Below, piece by piece: positions 15,623 through 24,258 of a stretch of DNA of 64,000 nucleotides. The notes under the pieces are model-generated. The model made no database searches, was not told the DNA's origin, and was given only the letters and a program-made list of their open reading frames with translations. Origin of the DNA: Streptantibioticus rubrisoli (GTDB taxonomy: Bacteria; Actinomycetota; Actinomycetes; Streptomycetales; Streptomycetaceae). The stretch is from contig NZ_JANFNH010000001.1 in NCBI RefSeq assembly GCF_024436055.1, positions 62,001 through 126,000 of the forward strand. Direction: 5' to 3'. Each line of letters begins with the position of its first letter. Positions within the stretch are counted from its first letter, which is position 1. A program made the position numbers and the translations under genes.

Positions 15623-18379
15623 ATGACCGCTGCCAGGCACGCCGCTTCGCGCGCCCCCCGGTCATGGTGGTGGAAGGCTGTCGTGAAGTGGCGGAACTGG
15701 CGACTGCCGGTGAAGGTCGGTGCCGTTCTCGTGGTGCCCGCCCTGCTGGCCGTCGCATTGGGCGTCGTACAGATCCAACGCCAAGTCGAGAGTGCCAACT
15801 CCTACGCGCGCACGCAGCGATTGGTCGATCTCCGTGACGGGCTGATGCCATTGATCGGGGCTCTGCAGATGGAGCGGACCATGTCGGTCGAGCGTCTGCG
15901 TGGCGGCGCGCCCATCGATCCGGCCATGCTCCGGATGCAGGCTGATCGCGTCGACACCGCCCAGGCCGCTGTCGCGAACACCGTGCGGAGGGCCACCCTT
16001 CTCCAGGGGGCTTCGGCGAATCGCTACCAGGAGGCTCTCGGCCTCCTGGGCGGGCTGACCACCCTGCGTCAGCAGGTGGCGTCCGGTCGAATCTCGGCAT
16101 GGACAGCGGTAGGCGACTACGGCGCGATCATCAAGGGGGTGTTGGACCTGGACCAAGCACTGGTCAGCCAGTTCGGCGACCCCCGGTTGTCCGGGCCCGC
16201 TACCGCCCTGTACGACCTGGAGATGGTCCAGGAGCAGATCCACCTCGAACATGCCATCGTCCTGGCCGCCCGGGGACGGAACGGTACGCCGGGAACGGCG
16301 TTGATCAGGCCGCTTCAGCAAGCCGACATCCGACTACAGGACAAGCTCGGTGACTTCAAGGCCGTGGCCACCGCGGCGGAGCGGCTCGACTACCAACGGA
16401 CCGTCACCGGACCAGCCGTCAGCCAACGTGCGCGGGTGATCAACGCACTGCTCTCCCAGGAGTCGAGTGACGGGCAACGGGGCGGCATCACGCCGTCGAC
16501 GATCCCGGCCGCTAGCTGGGACCAGGAGTCGGAGACCACCGGTCGGCTCGTCGGGAAGGTGGAGTTGGACCTCGCCGACCGGCTCCGTACGACGTCCGCC
16601 GCGCTTCAGGACCGGACCAGCAACTCGGCTGGCGCCGAGTCCGTGCTGCTCTTCGCCGCGCTGCTGCTCGCCGTCTCCGTCGGATTCGTCATCGGCCGGA
16701 ACCTGCTGCGGTCTCTCGCCGTACTCAAGGCAAGCGCCATCGACGTTGCTGATCACCGGCTCCCAGCCGTGGTCGCCAGCATTCGCGAGGGCCGGGCGCC
16801 GACCACCGCGATCGGTGCTGTACCGGTGCACACGACGGAGGAGTTCGGCCAACTCGCCAGAGCCTTCGACGCGGTGCACGACCAAGCCGTGCGCCTGGCG
16901 GCCGAACAGGCCACGCTGCGCAGCGACTTGAGGAACACCCTGGTCAACCTCTCGCGGCGCAGCCAGAGCCTGGTGGACCGGCTCTTGCGGTTGATGGAAG
17001 AGATGGAACGGCATGAAGAGGACCCGGACCAACTCGCCAACCTGTTCAAGGTCGACCACCTGGCGACCCGGATGCGGCGCAACAACGAGAACCTGATGGT
17101 TCTGTGCGGCAGCACGCTGGTCCGCCCGTCCGACCGGTCCGTGGCGCTGAGCGATCTGCTGCGTGCCGCGGTCTCCGAGATCGAGCACTACCCGCGCGTG
17201 GTGGTGCGTCCTACGCCATCCGTCGAGATAGCCGGGTACGCGGCGGCTGACCTGGTGCGGTTGATCGCCGAACTGCTGGACAACGCCACCGAGTTCTCTC
17301 CGCCGCACGCCCGGGTGACCGTCACCAGTACCCGCGATCCCGACGGCTCCGTACGGATCGACATCCACGACCGGGGAATCGGGATGACCAAGGCGGAACT
17401 GGCCAAGGCAAACCAGCGTGTCGCGGACGCCGGTTCCGAAAGCGCCCCCGAATCACGGCAGATGGGCCTGTTCGTCGTCGGTCGTCTGGCCAATCGGCAC
17501 AACATCACCGTGGAGTTGACCGAGGCGCGGGACGCCCCCGGGCTGTGGGCCGGTGTCGTTGTCCCCCTCGAACTGGTCCACGCGGCCCGGCCGGTCCACG
17601 ACGGCCGCACAGACTCGCTGTCCGACTCCGGATCACGGGACGCCGCCCGGCCGGGCGGCGCGAGCTCCGCCCGCACGTTCGTGGACTTCCATGCGCCGGG
17701 GCTGGAGTCAACGCGCCGACCCACCACCGAAGCCGCGCTCGGCCATCCGTTCCCAGTCAACAACAACCCGCCGCGGAAGCAGCCGAGCGGCTCCCCAGCG
17801 AACCGGTCCGGCGAGACCACGGCGCCGGTGGACGACCGGGCCAAGAAGGTCCCGAAAGAGCCCGCGGCGGCGCAACCGCCCGAACCCGCCCAACAGGAAC
17901 CGCCCCGCTCGGCCTGGTTCGCACCGGCCTCCTCCGGAACAGCACCGGCGGGTTTTCCCGCCCAGGACACCGGACGCTCACCGGCCCCGGCCGAGGGGAA
18001 GCCCGAGCGAGGCAACGCTCCCGCCGCCAAGGCGGATGACACGGCCGCCTCGGCGTTCCAGCCCCCCGACGGGCAGCGATCCCCGGCTGGTTCCCCCACC
18101 GCGCCCGCCCCTCTACCGCGCCGCCTCGACCAGAGGCGGGCGAAGCCCGCCGCCCCCGGACGCCCGGTCGGCGCCGAGCCGTCGGACGCCCGGGAGAAAG
18201 ACGATCAGACGCCGGCCGGACTGCCCAGGCGGGTTCCCCGCGCGCGCCCGACCGCGGACCGGGCCGACCCGAGTGGCGCCGTGCAGAAGGGGTCCCCGAA
18301 CCTGGACGCCGACCGCGCCCACACGTTCCTCAGCAGCTACCAGTCGGCCATCCGACGGGCCCGCCCCGACGAGACATAA
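15623..18379 (+). CDS. sensor histidine kinase with nitrate/nitrite-sensing (NIT) domain, conservon CvnA type
   Basis: 918 residues. A first membrane span near 32-52, an extracellular NIT domain to about 300 (QMERTMSVERLRGG), a second span near 340-360, HAMP, then a cytoplasmic kinase region with RRSQSLVDRLLRLMEEME, N-box LIAELLDNATEFSPP, G1 box HDRGIGMTKAEL and QMGLFVVGRLANRH. Residues from about 660 are Pro/Ala-rich and disordered. The layout and the next two genes match the conservon operons of Streptomyces, in which CvnA sits at the membrane with CvnB-D. ATG 15623 follows GGAG. No response regulator is adjacent. Confidence 0.88.
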   Translation: MTAARHAASRAPRSWWWKAVVKWRNWRLPVKVGAVLVVPALLAVALGVVQIQRQVESANSYARTQRLVDLRDGLMPLIGALQMERTMSVERLRGGAPIDPAMLRMQADRVDTAQAAVANTVRRATLLQGASANRYQEALGLLGGLTTLRQQVASGRISAWTAVGDYGAIIKGVLDLDQALVSQFGDPRLSGPATALYDLEMVQEQIHLEHAIVLAARGRNGTPGTALIRPLQQADIRLQDKLGDFKAVATAAERLDYQRTVTGPAVSQRARVINALLSQESSDGQRGGITPSTIPAASWDQESETTGRLVGKVELDLADRLRTTSAALQDRTSNSAGAESVLLFAALLLAVSVGFVIGRNLLRSLAVLKASAIDVADHRLPAVVASIREGRAPTTAIGAVPVHTTEEFGQLARAFDAVHDQAVRLAAEQATLRSDLRNTLVNLSRRSQSLVDRLLRLMEEMERHEEDPDQLANLFKVDHLATRMRRNNENLMVLCGSTLVRPSDRSVALSDLLRAAVSEIEHYPRVVVRPTPSVEIAGYAAADLVRLIAELLDNATEFSPPHARVTVTSTRDPDGSVRIDIHDRGIGMTKAELAKANQRVADAGSESAPESRQMGLFVVGRLANRHNITVELTEARDAPGLWAGVVVPLELVHAARPVHDGRTDSLSDSGSRDAARPGGASSARTFVDFHAPGLESTRRPTTEAALGHPFPVNNNPPRKQPSGSPANRSGETTAPVDDRAKKVPKEPAAAQPPEPAQQEPPRSAWFAPASSGTAPAGFPAQDTGRSPAPAEGKPERGNAPAAKADDTAASAFQPPDGQRSPAGSPTAPAPLPRRLDQRRAKPAAPGRPVGAEPSDAREKDDQTPAGLPRRVPRARPTADRADPSGAVQKGSPNLDADRAHTFLSSYQSAIRRARPDET

Positions 18380-18409
18380 CCAGCATCGACGAATGAGCAG
18401 GAAGAGCCC

Positions 18410-18844
18410 ATGACCTCACCCCAGGCTCGGGAGGTGAGCCAGTTCGGATGGCTGGTCACCAACTTCACCGAGCGCGTACCCAACGTCGCCCACGCCGTGG
18501 TGATCTCCGCCGATGGCTTGTTGCTCACCGCATCGGACCGGCTGCCGGATGATTGCGCCGAGCAACTCGCCACCGTCGCCGCGGGCGCCATCAGCCTCAT
18601 CCAGGGCGCTTCCGACTGTCTGGACAATGGGGACGTGCTGCGTGCCGTGGTCCAGATGGAGCGCGGGAACATGCTGCTCATGTCGGTCAGGGACGGCTCG
18701 TGCCTGGTGGTGCTGGCCGCTCCGGACTGCGAGATCGGCCAGGTCGCCTACGAGATGACGGTGCTCGTCGACAAGGTCGGTGAGATGCTGACTCCCGAAC
18801 TACGCGCCGAACTGCAGGATTTGAAGCCGACCGCAGTCCGCTAG
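18410..18844 (+). CDS. roadblock/LC7 domain protein, conservon CvnB type
   Basis: 144-residue cytoplasmic protein starting FGWLVTNFTERVPNVAHAVVISADGLLLTASDRL, here read as FGWLVTNFTERVPNV followed by HAVVISADGLLLTASDRL. This is the standard roadblock/LC7 fold of actinobacterial conservons. Such proteins regulate small GTPases and bridge to the membrane kinase. It lies 30 bases after the kinase gene and 14 bases before the DUF742 gene, so one transcript is likely. Confidence 0.9.
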   Translation: MTSPQAREVSQFGWLVTNFTERVPNVAHAVVISADGLLLTASDRLPDDCAEQLATVAAGAISLIQGASDCLDNGDVLRAVVQMERGNMLLMSVRDGSCLVVLAAPDCEIGQVAYEMTVLVDKVGEMLTPELRAELQDLKPTAVR

Positions 18845-18858
18845 CCGCTGAGGAGACC

Positions 18859-19515
18859 ATGAGCACCGGTGGAGACCCCTCTTGGGGCACCCCAGGAAAG
18901 GACGAGGGTGGCGAGGACGACCACACTTTCGCCGATGTGCTCAACGCGTTCAGTTTCGACAACGCGCGACGCAGACGGAAGAAGTCCCGCCCCAGTGGCG
19001 CGCCGGGGGAAGCGGCTTCCCGTGAAGGAAGGGAAAGCCCACCCCCGGCCCCCACGCCCGCTTTCCCCACGGCCCCGGCCGACGACGAACAGCAGCCTGG
19101 CACTTGGCGGCACGAACCACAGCCGTCCATATGGGATTCGGGCCAGTGGGAGTCGGGCCAGGGCGAGAAACAGGAATCCGCCTCGATAGTCCGCGCCTAC
19201 GCCTGGACGGGGGGCCGGACAAGGTCGCACTACGACTTCCAGATCGAAACCCTGGTGACGACCACCGAACTCGGCCACCGTTCCGCCGACGCCACGCAGG
19301 CCGACCACCAGGCGGTGATCGTGCTGTGCTCGGAGCCGAGGTCGGTCGCCGAGATCGCGGCGCTGCTCTCGGTGCCTTTGGGGGTGGCCAAGGTCATCCT
19401 CAGCGACATGGCGGAACACGGGCTGATCTCCGTCCATCAGACAGCCACCGAGAACGGCGACGTCCCGGACCGCACACTGCTGGAAAGGGTCCTGAGCGGA
19501 CTTCGCCGACTCTAG
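18859..19515 (+). CDS. DUF742 protein, conservon CvnC type, with N-terminal extension
   Basis: 218 residues, longer than the usual ~120-140. Residues 1-110 are acidic and Pro-rich. The DUF742 domain then runs from VRAYAWTGGRTRSHYDF through IVLCSEPRSVAEIAALLSVPLGVAKV, a winged-helix-like segment, to the conserved LLERVLSGLRRL end. GAGGAGACC precedes ATG 18859. In complete conservons a CvnD GTPase follows, but none is here; the next gene is on the opposite strand. Confidence 0.88.
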   Translation: MSTGGDPSWGTPGKDEGGEDDHTFADVLNAFSFDNARRRRKKSRPSGAPGEAASREGRESPPPAPTPAFPTAPADDEQQPGTWRHEPQPSIWDSGQWESGQGEKQESASIVRAYAWTGGRTRSHYDFQIETLVTTTELGHRSADATQADHQAVIVLCSEPRSVAEIAALLSVPLGVAKVILSDMAEHGLISVHQTATENGDVPDRTLLERVLSGLRRL

Positions 19516-19663
19516 GAAGGCAGCGTTCGCTGTCACGGCGCTGGGACGCGGCCGCGACTGGGGGCGGAGCTTCTCCCTGTGGTGGGGAATCGGCCACGCG
19601 ACCTGCGAGTGCGGGCGCCCGGTGACGCAGCACGTCACCGGATGCCATGGTGGGCAGCCACTG

Positions 19664-19693
19664 AGGGGCAGACCACGCCACCGGTCTGCCCCT
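19664..19693. terminator. hairpin between convergent conservon and secreted-protein genes
   Basis: Arms AGGGGCAGACC (19664-19674) and GGTCTGCCCCT (19683-19693) pair perfectly around an 8-base loop, just past the stop of the minus-strand gene at 19702. A smaller 7-bp hairpin at 19621-19639 (GGTGACG/CGTCACC) may serve the plus-strand operon. Confidence 0.75.
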
Positions 19694-19701
19694 GCCGTCA
19701 A

Positions 19702-20166
19702 CTACCGCTGGTGGAGGGGTGCGCGCGAGGGGCCGACGTCCTGGCCGGTTTGGACGAACTGCCACGTCACGTTGATGACACCGGCATCCGTCGACGCGAG
19801 CTGCTGGAAAGCCGGTTGGCTGAGGTCGATGTGGTTGGCGTCGCAGGACACGCACCGGTCCGTGACCGGCACGGTGATGGTGGTGCCGTTGTAGCTCACT
19901 TGCACCGAAACGCCTTGGCAGAGTGGGTCGTTGTTGGGGTTCGAGGCGGTCCACCAAGCCGAGGAGACCGCCACCAGCGGTTGTGAGGACGCGTCGATCT
20001 GCGTCCCGCACGCGCCGTACCCGGCATCGTTGTAGTAGGTTGCCGTGCCGTCGATCGGCTGGCCGAACGGAATGTCGGCCCAGGCCTGGCCGCTGCCGAG
20101 CACGGTGAAGGTCACCGCACCGAGTGCCGCGCTCAGCCATGTCCGTAAGCGCTTCGATGTGCGCAT
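19702..20166 (-). CDS. secreted RlpA-like double-psi beta-barrel protein (Streptomyces papain inhibitor/expansin-like)
   Basis: 154 residues. An Arg-rich signal peptide ending near GQAWA is followed by a mature domain with GTATYYNDAGYGACGTQID, PLCQGVSVQVSYNG, PVTDRCVSCDANHIDLS and FQQLA. This is the cysteine-paired double-psi beta-barrel seen in expansin/RlpA proteins and, from memory, in the SPI papain inhibitor of S. mobaraensis. CCAGGAGA precedes the ATG. As the last gene of a secreted trio with PL14-like and chitosanase genes, it may loosen polysaccharide or inhibit foreign cysteine proteases. I cannot choose between the two. Confidence 0.75.
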   Translation of the reverse strand: MRTSKRLRTWLSAALGAVTFTVLGSGQAWADIPFGQPIDGTATYYNDAGYGACGTQIDASSQPLVAVSSAWWTASNPNNDPLCQGVSVQVSYNGTTITVPVTDRCVSCDANHIDLSQPAFQQLASTDAGVINVTWQFVQTGQDVGPSRAPLHQR

Positions 20167-20263
20167 GGTTGGTCTCCTGGTCGGTTGGGAGTGCGTGCGG
20201 GGCCGCGGGTGTTCTGGTCCCGCACGCGGTGACGTTGGCGTAGTGGGTTCGCGTCCGCGGCGG

Positions 20264-21136
20264 TCAGGGGCCGATGTACTGCGTGCTCAGCCGGAAGTCG
20301 GCGAAGTAGGCGTTCTCGTCGTGGCCGGGGCCCCAGGTGTTGTCGCTGCCGCCGAAGAAGGTCGAGAAGAACACGCCGGTGAACGGGATCTGGTCCAGGC
20401 CGGAGATACCGGTCTGGTCGAAGACCTGCTGGCCGTCGAGCCACACGGTCACCGTCCCGGCTGTGCGGTCGACCTGCTGCTCGACGGCGTGCCACTGGCC
20501 GTCGCCTTGCCATTGCCAGTCGCCCAGGCCCAGGTCGTCGCCGTAACCGCTGCCGGTGGGCGAATAGAAGTAGATCTCGCCTGCTCCGGTGCTTGGGTGG
20601 TCGCGCCACATGTAACGGGTGGAGAAGGCGCTGCCGTCGTGGTTCCCGCCGCTCTCGGAACCGGGCGTGCCGCCGTACAGGCCCGGTAGCTTGCCGCCTC
20701 GGCCGAAGTCGAAGCCGGAGTCGAACTTCACGTAGTACCGAAGGTCGAGGCGGGGTGCGTCGGCGAGGTCGGACCGGCCCATGGAGTTGAGGTCCATGTA
20801 GAACTGGCCGCCGCCGGGGTTGGGGCAGTCTCCGCTTTGGTAGCACGAGTGGGCTCCGGAGCCCTGACCGTACGACACACGCAGCACGGTGCCTTTGGAC
20901 GGATCGGGGTCCGAGACGGGCTGCATCTGGTCCCAGCCCCAGTTGTGGCCGTCGGAGGTGTCAACGCCCCAGGAACTGGCCCAAGTTGCGCCGTGAAAGC
21001 CGTCGAACGTGCCCGTCCAGTCTCCGGGGTCGCTCGGCGCCGCGTAACTGCTGGTGACTCCGGCGAGGACCAGGAGCATGCAGGCGATCACCGCGGCGGT
21101 TACGGCGACCAAGTGCCGTCGTGCGACTCGAAGCAT
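20264..21136 (-). CDS. secreted polysaccharide lyase family 14-like protein
   Basis: 290 residues with a signal peptide ending near SSYAA. The mature part has WDQMQPVSDP, LDLRYYVKFDSGFDFGRGGKLPGL (given here in two parts: LDLRYYVKFDSGF and DFGRGGKLPGLYGG), HAVEQQVDRTAGTVTVWLDG, FFSTFFGGSD and ENAYFADFRLS. These segments are typical of PL14-type beta-jelly-roll lyases acting on glucuronan or alginate-like polymers. It starts 31 bases after the chitosanase stop with GGAAGG before the ATG, so they are co-transcribed. The substrate is not determined. Confidence 0.7.
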   Translation of the reverse strand: MLRVARRHLVAVTAAVIACMLLVLAGVTSSYAAPSDPGDWTGTFDGFHGATWASSWGVDTSDGHNWGWDQMQPVSDPDPSKGTVLRVSYGQGSGAHSCYQSGDCPNPGGGQFYMDLNSMGRSDLADAPRLDLRYYVKFDSGFDFGRGGKLPGLYGGTPGSESGGNHDGSAFSTRYMWRDHPSTGAGEIYFYSPTGSGYGDDLGLGDWQWQGDGQWHAVEQQVDRTAGTVTVWLDGQQVFDQTGISGLDQIPFTGVFFSTFFGGSDNTWGPGHDENAYFADFRLSTQYIGP

Positions 21137-21167
21137 TGTTTGCCCTTCCTGTCACGGTTGGCGCGGC

Positions 21168-22013
21168 TCAGTCATGAGGGTCGGTGATGGTGATGTTGAA
21201 GTCGGCGCCCAGCGTCAGTGGTGCGCTCAGGTCCCACTTGCCCTGGTCCGCCAGTTGTTGCAGCGCCTGGGACCGGTCGGTCGCGCTGGGCCAGTCGTTC
21301 TGGCGGCCGGGAGTGCACGGGTTGGTCATGTGCTGCTGGCGGATGGTGTTGAACTGGGCCAGCCACTGAGTCTCGTCGACGCCGGACGCGGGGTTGCCGC
21401 CGAGGGCGGAGTCGGTCTGCTGGGCGATCTTCACTACTCCGTCGCAGTCACTGGGACCGGGACCCATCATCAGTGCGGTGTCGAAGAGGTTCTCCAGGCC
21501 CAGGTTGGTCTTGATCCCTTCCTGCGCCGCGAGGTTCTCGGCGGGCGTCAGATAGGTGTCGTGGCCCACCTGGAGTTGCAGCTGTCGGAAGAGCGGATCC
21601 TGGGCGGCCTGTCGCCAGTCGTCGGTGAAGGAGTCGCCGAGCGCGGTGGTGTCGTCGCTTGCCGAGTCGGCCAACTGCTGCAGCGTGCTGGTGTACTTGG
21701 CGAGTGCGTTGTCGGGCTCGGCGGCGTTGTACTGCTTGACCAGGCTGAGCATGTCACCGGTCTGGGTACAGAAACCGATCCAGCCCGCGGTGTAGCCGCA
21801 GCCGTCGTTGAGGTTCTCGATGTAGCCGTACTGAGGGGTGGCGGCGCCGTTTTCGAACACGGCGGTGATGTCGTCCATCATGACGACCGTCTGCGGGTCA
21901 ACTTGCGGCGCCGCTATGGAACTTGCGGTGGCGGGCCCTGACGCGGTGACCGCGAGGGTGAGCGCCGCGCCGACGGCGAGCGGCAGCAGGTGACGGGTTC
22001 TCGAACGCCTCAT
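21168..22013 (-). CDS. secreted chitosanase, GH46-like
   Basis: 281 residues with an Arg-rich signal peptide. The catalytic pair of GH46 chitosanases can be placed: the acid Glu in ITAVFENG and the second carboxylate Asp in ENLNDGCGYTAG. IGFCTQTGDML and QYGYIENL are also family-like. The usual Arg two residues after the Asp (DGRGYT) is Cys here. MMGPGPSDCDG and a late LSAPLTLGADF follow. It heads a three-gene secreted operon; GGAGG precedes ATG 22013 and a palindrome lies upstream. The product would release glucosamine oligomers that the 4.7-11 kb genes could use. Confidence 0.82.
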   Translation of the reverse strand: MRRSRTRHLLPLAVGAALTLAVTASGPATASSIAAPQVDPQTVVMMDDITAVFENGAATPQYGYIENLNDGCGYTAGWIGFCTQTGDMLSLVKQYNAAEPDNALAKYTSTLQQLADSASDDTTALGDSFTDDWRQAAQDPLFRQLQLQVGHDTYLTPAENLAAQEGIKTNLGLENLFDTALMMGPGPSDCDGVVKIAQQTDSALGGNPASGVDETQWLAQFNTIRQQHMTNPCTPGRQNDWPSATDRSQALQQLADQGKWDLSAPLTLGADFNITITDPHD

Positions 22014-22065
22014 GGGAAGCCTCCGTTGCTCGTGGGGGATCGGTGGCTTGTGCGTGCATGGAGTG

Positions 22066-22090
22066 ATCGTTAGGAAAGTTTCCTAATGAT
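22066..22090. promoter_or_regulatory. palindromic operator upstream of the chitosanase gene
   Basis: The 17-base core TTAGGAAAGTTTCCTAA (22070-22086) is a perfect palindrome, extendable to 25 bases with one mismatch. It lies about 57 bases upstream of the chitosanase ATG. From memory, actinomycete GH46 genes carry a GAAAGTTTC-centred operator bound by the ROK repressor CsnR; the core GAAAGTTTC is present here exactly. Confidence 0.8.
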
Positions 22091-22229
22091 GCGCGGGACT
22101 GTAGGGCACCCACTTTCGCGGGGTCAACCCTGCCGCTACCGAGAACCTCATCCACTGAGGTCAGACCGGCATGGTGGTACTCGTCGAGGAGTCCGCCCAG
22201 GCACTCAAGCCTTCGTACGTCGAGATGGA

Positions 22230-22757
22230 TCACCTGGTAAGCAGTCGCTTCGGCAGGTTGACTCGCCATTCCATCGCCCTGGCGGACGTCCGTCCGGCGG
22301 GCGCGGGTGCCGCTTCGTCGCGCAGCGCGGGCAGTTCCTGGTCGCTGAGGACGAGGGCCACGGCTTCCCGTAGGTCCAGCTTCGCACCGCTGTTGAACGC
22401 CGCCTCGAAGCGTGCGTCGCCCAGTTGCTCACGGCAACGCGCGAGCGCGGCGTGGTACGACGCCACCTGGTCGCCGAATCCGAACTCCAGCGCGCCGACC
22501 GACTCCCAGATCGGGCCGGTCGCCCCCAGCAGCCGCGCCGCATGCTCGTACTTGCCGCCAGCCGCGGCGACCCAGCCGAGGATGTCGATGCCCATGGCAA
22601 GGCCCAGCGAGTCGAGGAACGGCGCGCGTAGCCGCACACCGCGCAGGCCCAGCGACCACGCAGTCTCCAGGTCACCCCTCCGCCACGTCGTCAGGCTCAA
22701 CATGTACAGCGCGTAGGACAGGCACCACTGCTCGCCGTTCTCCTCCGCAACCCGCAC
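22230..22757 (-). pseudogene. LuxR-family regulator remnant: TPR-like C-terminal part without HTH
   Basis: About 175 residues read as the region that normally precedes the DNA-binding domain in large ATPase-LuxR regulators: WCLSYALYMLSLTTWRRGD, ARLLGATGPIWESVG, YHAALARCREQLGDARFEAAF and REAVALVL. The ATPase N-terminus and the HTH are both absent. The HTH-type piece lies just beyond, on the other strand. Confidence 0.65.
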
Positions 22758-22784
22758 GCTCGCCTCACCCGTGCCAGCGCGAGA

Positions 22785-23108
22785 GTGCCGCGCGCGCTCA
22801 TCCCCGGCGTCGACGCAGAGGCAGCCACCGTCTTCGGCCGCAACCTCGTGGGCGAACGCCTACACGCCTACCTGGCTGACGAGTCCGTCGCCCAACCCAC
22901 CAGCGGTAACGAGGCGTTGAGCCCACGGGAAAGCGAAGTGGCCGGATTGGTCGCGGACGGCCTCACCCACCGTGAGATCGCCCACCGCTTGCATACCTCG
23001 GTGCGCACCGTGGACGCCCACCTCGACCGTATACGCAGTAAGCTCGACGTTCGGTCGGGTGTCCAGATCGCCACGTGGATCACTGATCGCGACGGCACAC
23101 CACCGTGA
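22785..23108 (+). pseudogene. LuxR-family HTH remnant on the opposite strand
   Basis: A ~107-residue frame with a full LuxR C-terminal helix-turn-helix: LSPRESEVAGLVADGLTHREIAHRLHTS and RTVDAHLDRIRSKLDVRSG, ending QIATWITD. It may start at a non-ATG codon. No N-terminal sensor or ATPase domain is attached. Re-inverting 22230-22757 would place the TPR-like tail directly before this HTH, so the two pieces could be halves of one gene split by an inversion. A stand-alone small HTH protein is the alternative. Confidence 0.55.
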
Positions 23109-23214
23109 GACACCGACCACAGCGACCCGGAGACGCTCTCTCCAGCAGCGGCTTCGCAGTCATCTCCACCGAAGTGGTCGTGCTGCGGGAAGTCCCGGCG
23201 GGGCGCGGCCCGTG

Positions 23215-24225
23215 CTACCGGGCTGAGCGCTCCAGCAGTTCGGGGTGATGGATAGCGATCACGTCGGGGAAGGCCCGGAGCATGCCGCGCATGACGTTGT
23301 TGCCGTAGCTGTCGGAGAGTGGGTTGTCGGGATCCTGCGCGATACCGTCGGCCTGCGTGACCTCGCGGGTGGGCAGCGGCAACATCGTCGCGTCGAGACG
23401 CGGGTTGTAGAAGAAGGGCGCCGAGTAGCGGCGCACTCCCGGGGGCGGGCTGACCACGCGGTGGGTGGTGGCCCGCAGGTAGCCTCGGGTCGCGACCTCC
23501 AGCAGCTCGCCCAGGTTCACCACGAACGCCCCCGGCACCGTCGGCACGTCGAGGAACTCGCCCTCGTTGACCGAAACCTGGAGGCCGCCGAGGTGGTCCT
23601 GGAGCAGCAGGGTGAGCAGGCCGTAGTCCTTGTGCGTGCCGATGCCCTGGTCGTCCTGCGGTCGGTCGTCGGGGTGGCCCGGGTAGTGCAGCAGTTTGAA
23701 GTGCACCTGGGGGTCGTCGGATACCACCGGGTCGAGAAAGTCCTCCGGCGCGTCCAGGCAGGCCAAAATCAGCCTCAGCAAGCGGTGGGACACGTCGGTG
23801 AGTTGGCTCATCCACCGGTTGATCGTCGGCTTCAGCTCCGGCATGCTCGTCGGCCACATGTTCGGACCGGCCACCCATAGGTATGCCGGATCGTTCGGGC
23901 CGGGCACCCTCGCCTCGCGCTCGGGTCCGACGTCGAACTGGCTGCGGCGGTCGGGCGCGCCCTTGGTGAGCTCCCGCCCCACCTCCGAGTAGCCGCGGAA
24001 ATGCGGCGACTTGAGCATGCTCAGCTCGGCGAGCTCGCTCTCCGGCAGGTCGAAGAAGGTCCGGGCCAGGTCCAGGATCTGGTCCGCGCCCTCGACGCCG
24101 TGGCCGACGAGTTGGAAGAAGCCGATGTCGTGGACGGCCGAGCGCAGTTCGTCGAGGAGGGCGGCTCGGGCGGTCGGCCCCCGGTAGGCGTCCCTGAGAT
24201 CGAGCACGGGAAAGGTGATGGCCAT
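23215..24225 (-). CDS. isopenicillin-N-synthase-like Fe(II)/2-oxoglutarate oxygenase
   Basis: 336 residues, the normal length. An N-terminal DIOX domain (FPVLDLRDAY, GFFQLVGHGVE) precedes the catalytic jelly roll with GTHKDYGLLTLL (first His and Asp iron ligands), RATTHRVVSP (distal His) and RYSAPFF (Arg and Ser for the 2-oxoglutarate carboxylate). All metal and cosubstrate residues are present, so it should be active. It is the last gene of the eleven-gene operon, 33 bases after the exporter gene. Hydroxylation or oxidative cyclisation of the amino-acid or deazapurine part is likely, by analogy with other clusters. Confidence 0.87.
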   Translation of the reverse strand: MAITFPVLDLRDAYRGPTARAALLDELRSAVHDIGFFQLVGHGVEGADQILDLARTFFDLPESELAELSMLKSPHFRGYSEVGRELTKGAPDRRSQFDVGPEREARVPGPNDPAYLWVAGPNMWPTSMPELKPTINRWMSQLTDVSHRLLRLILACLDAPEDFLDPVVSDDPQVHFKLLHYPGHPDDRPQDDQGIGTHKDYGLLTLLLQDHLGGLQVSVNEGEFLDVPTVPGAFVVNLGELLEVATRGYLRATTHRVVSPPPGVRRYSAPFFYNPRLDATMLPLPTREVTQADGIAQDPDNPLSDSYGNNVMRGMLRAFPDVIAIHHPELLERSAR

Positions 24226-24258
24226 GAATTCCCAACTTTCAAGCTAGTTGACGTCTCG

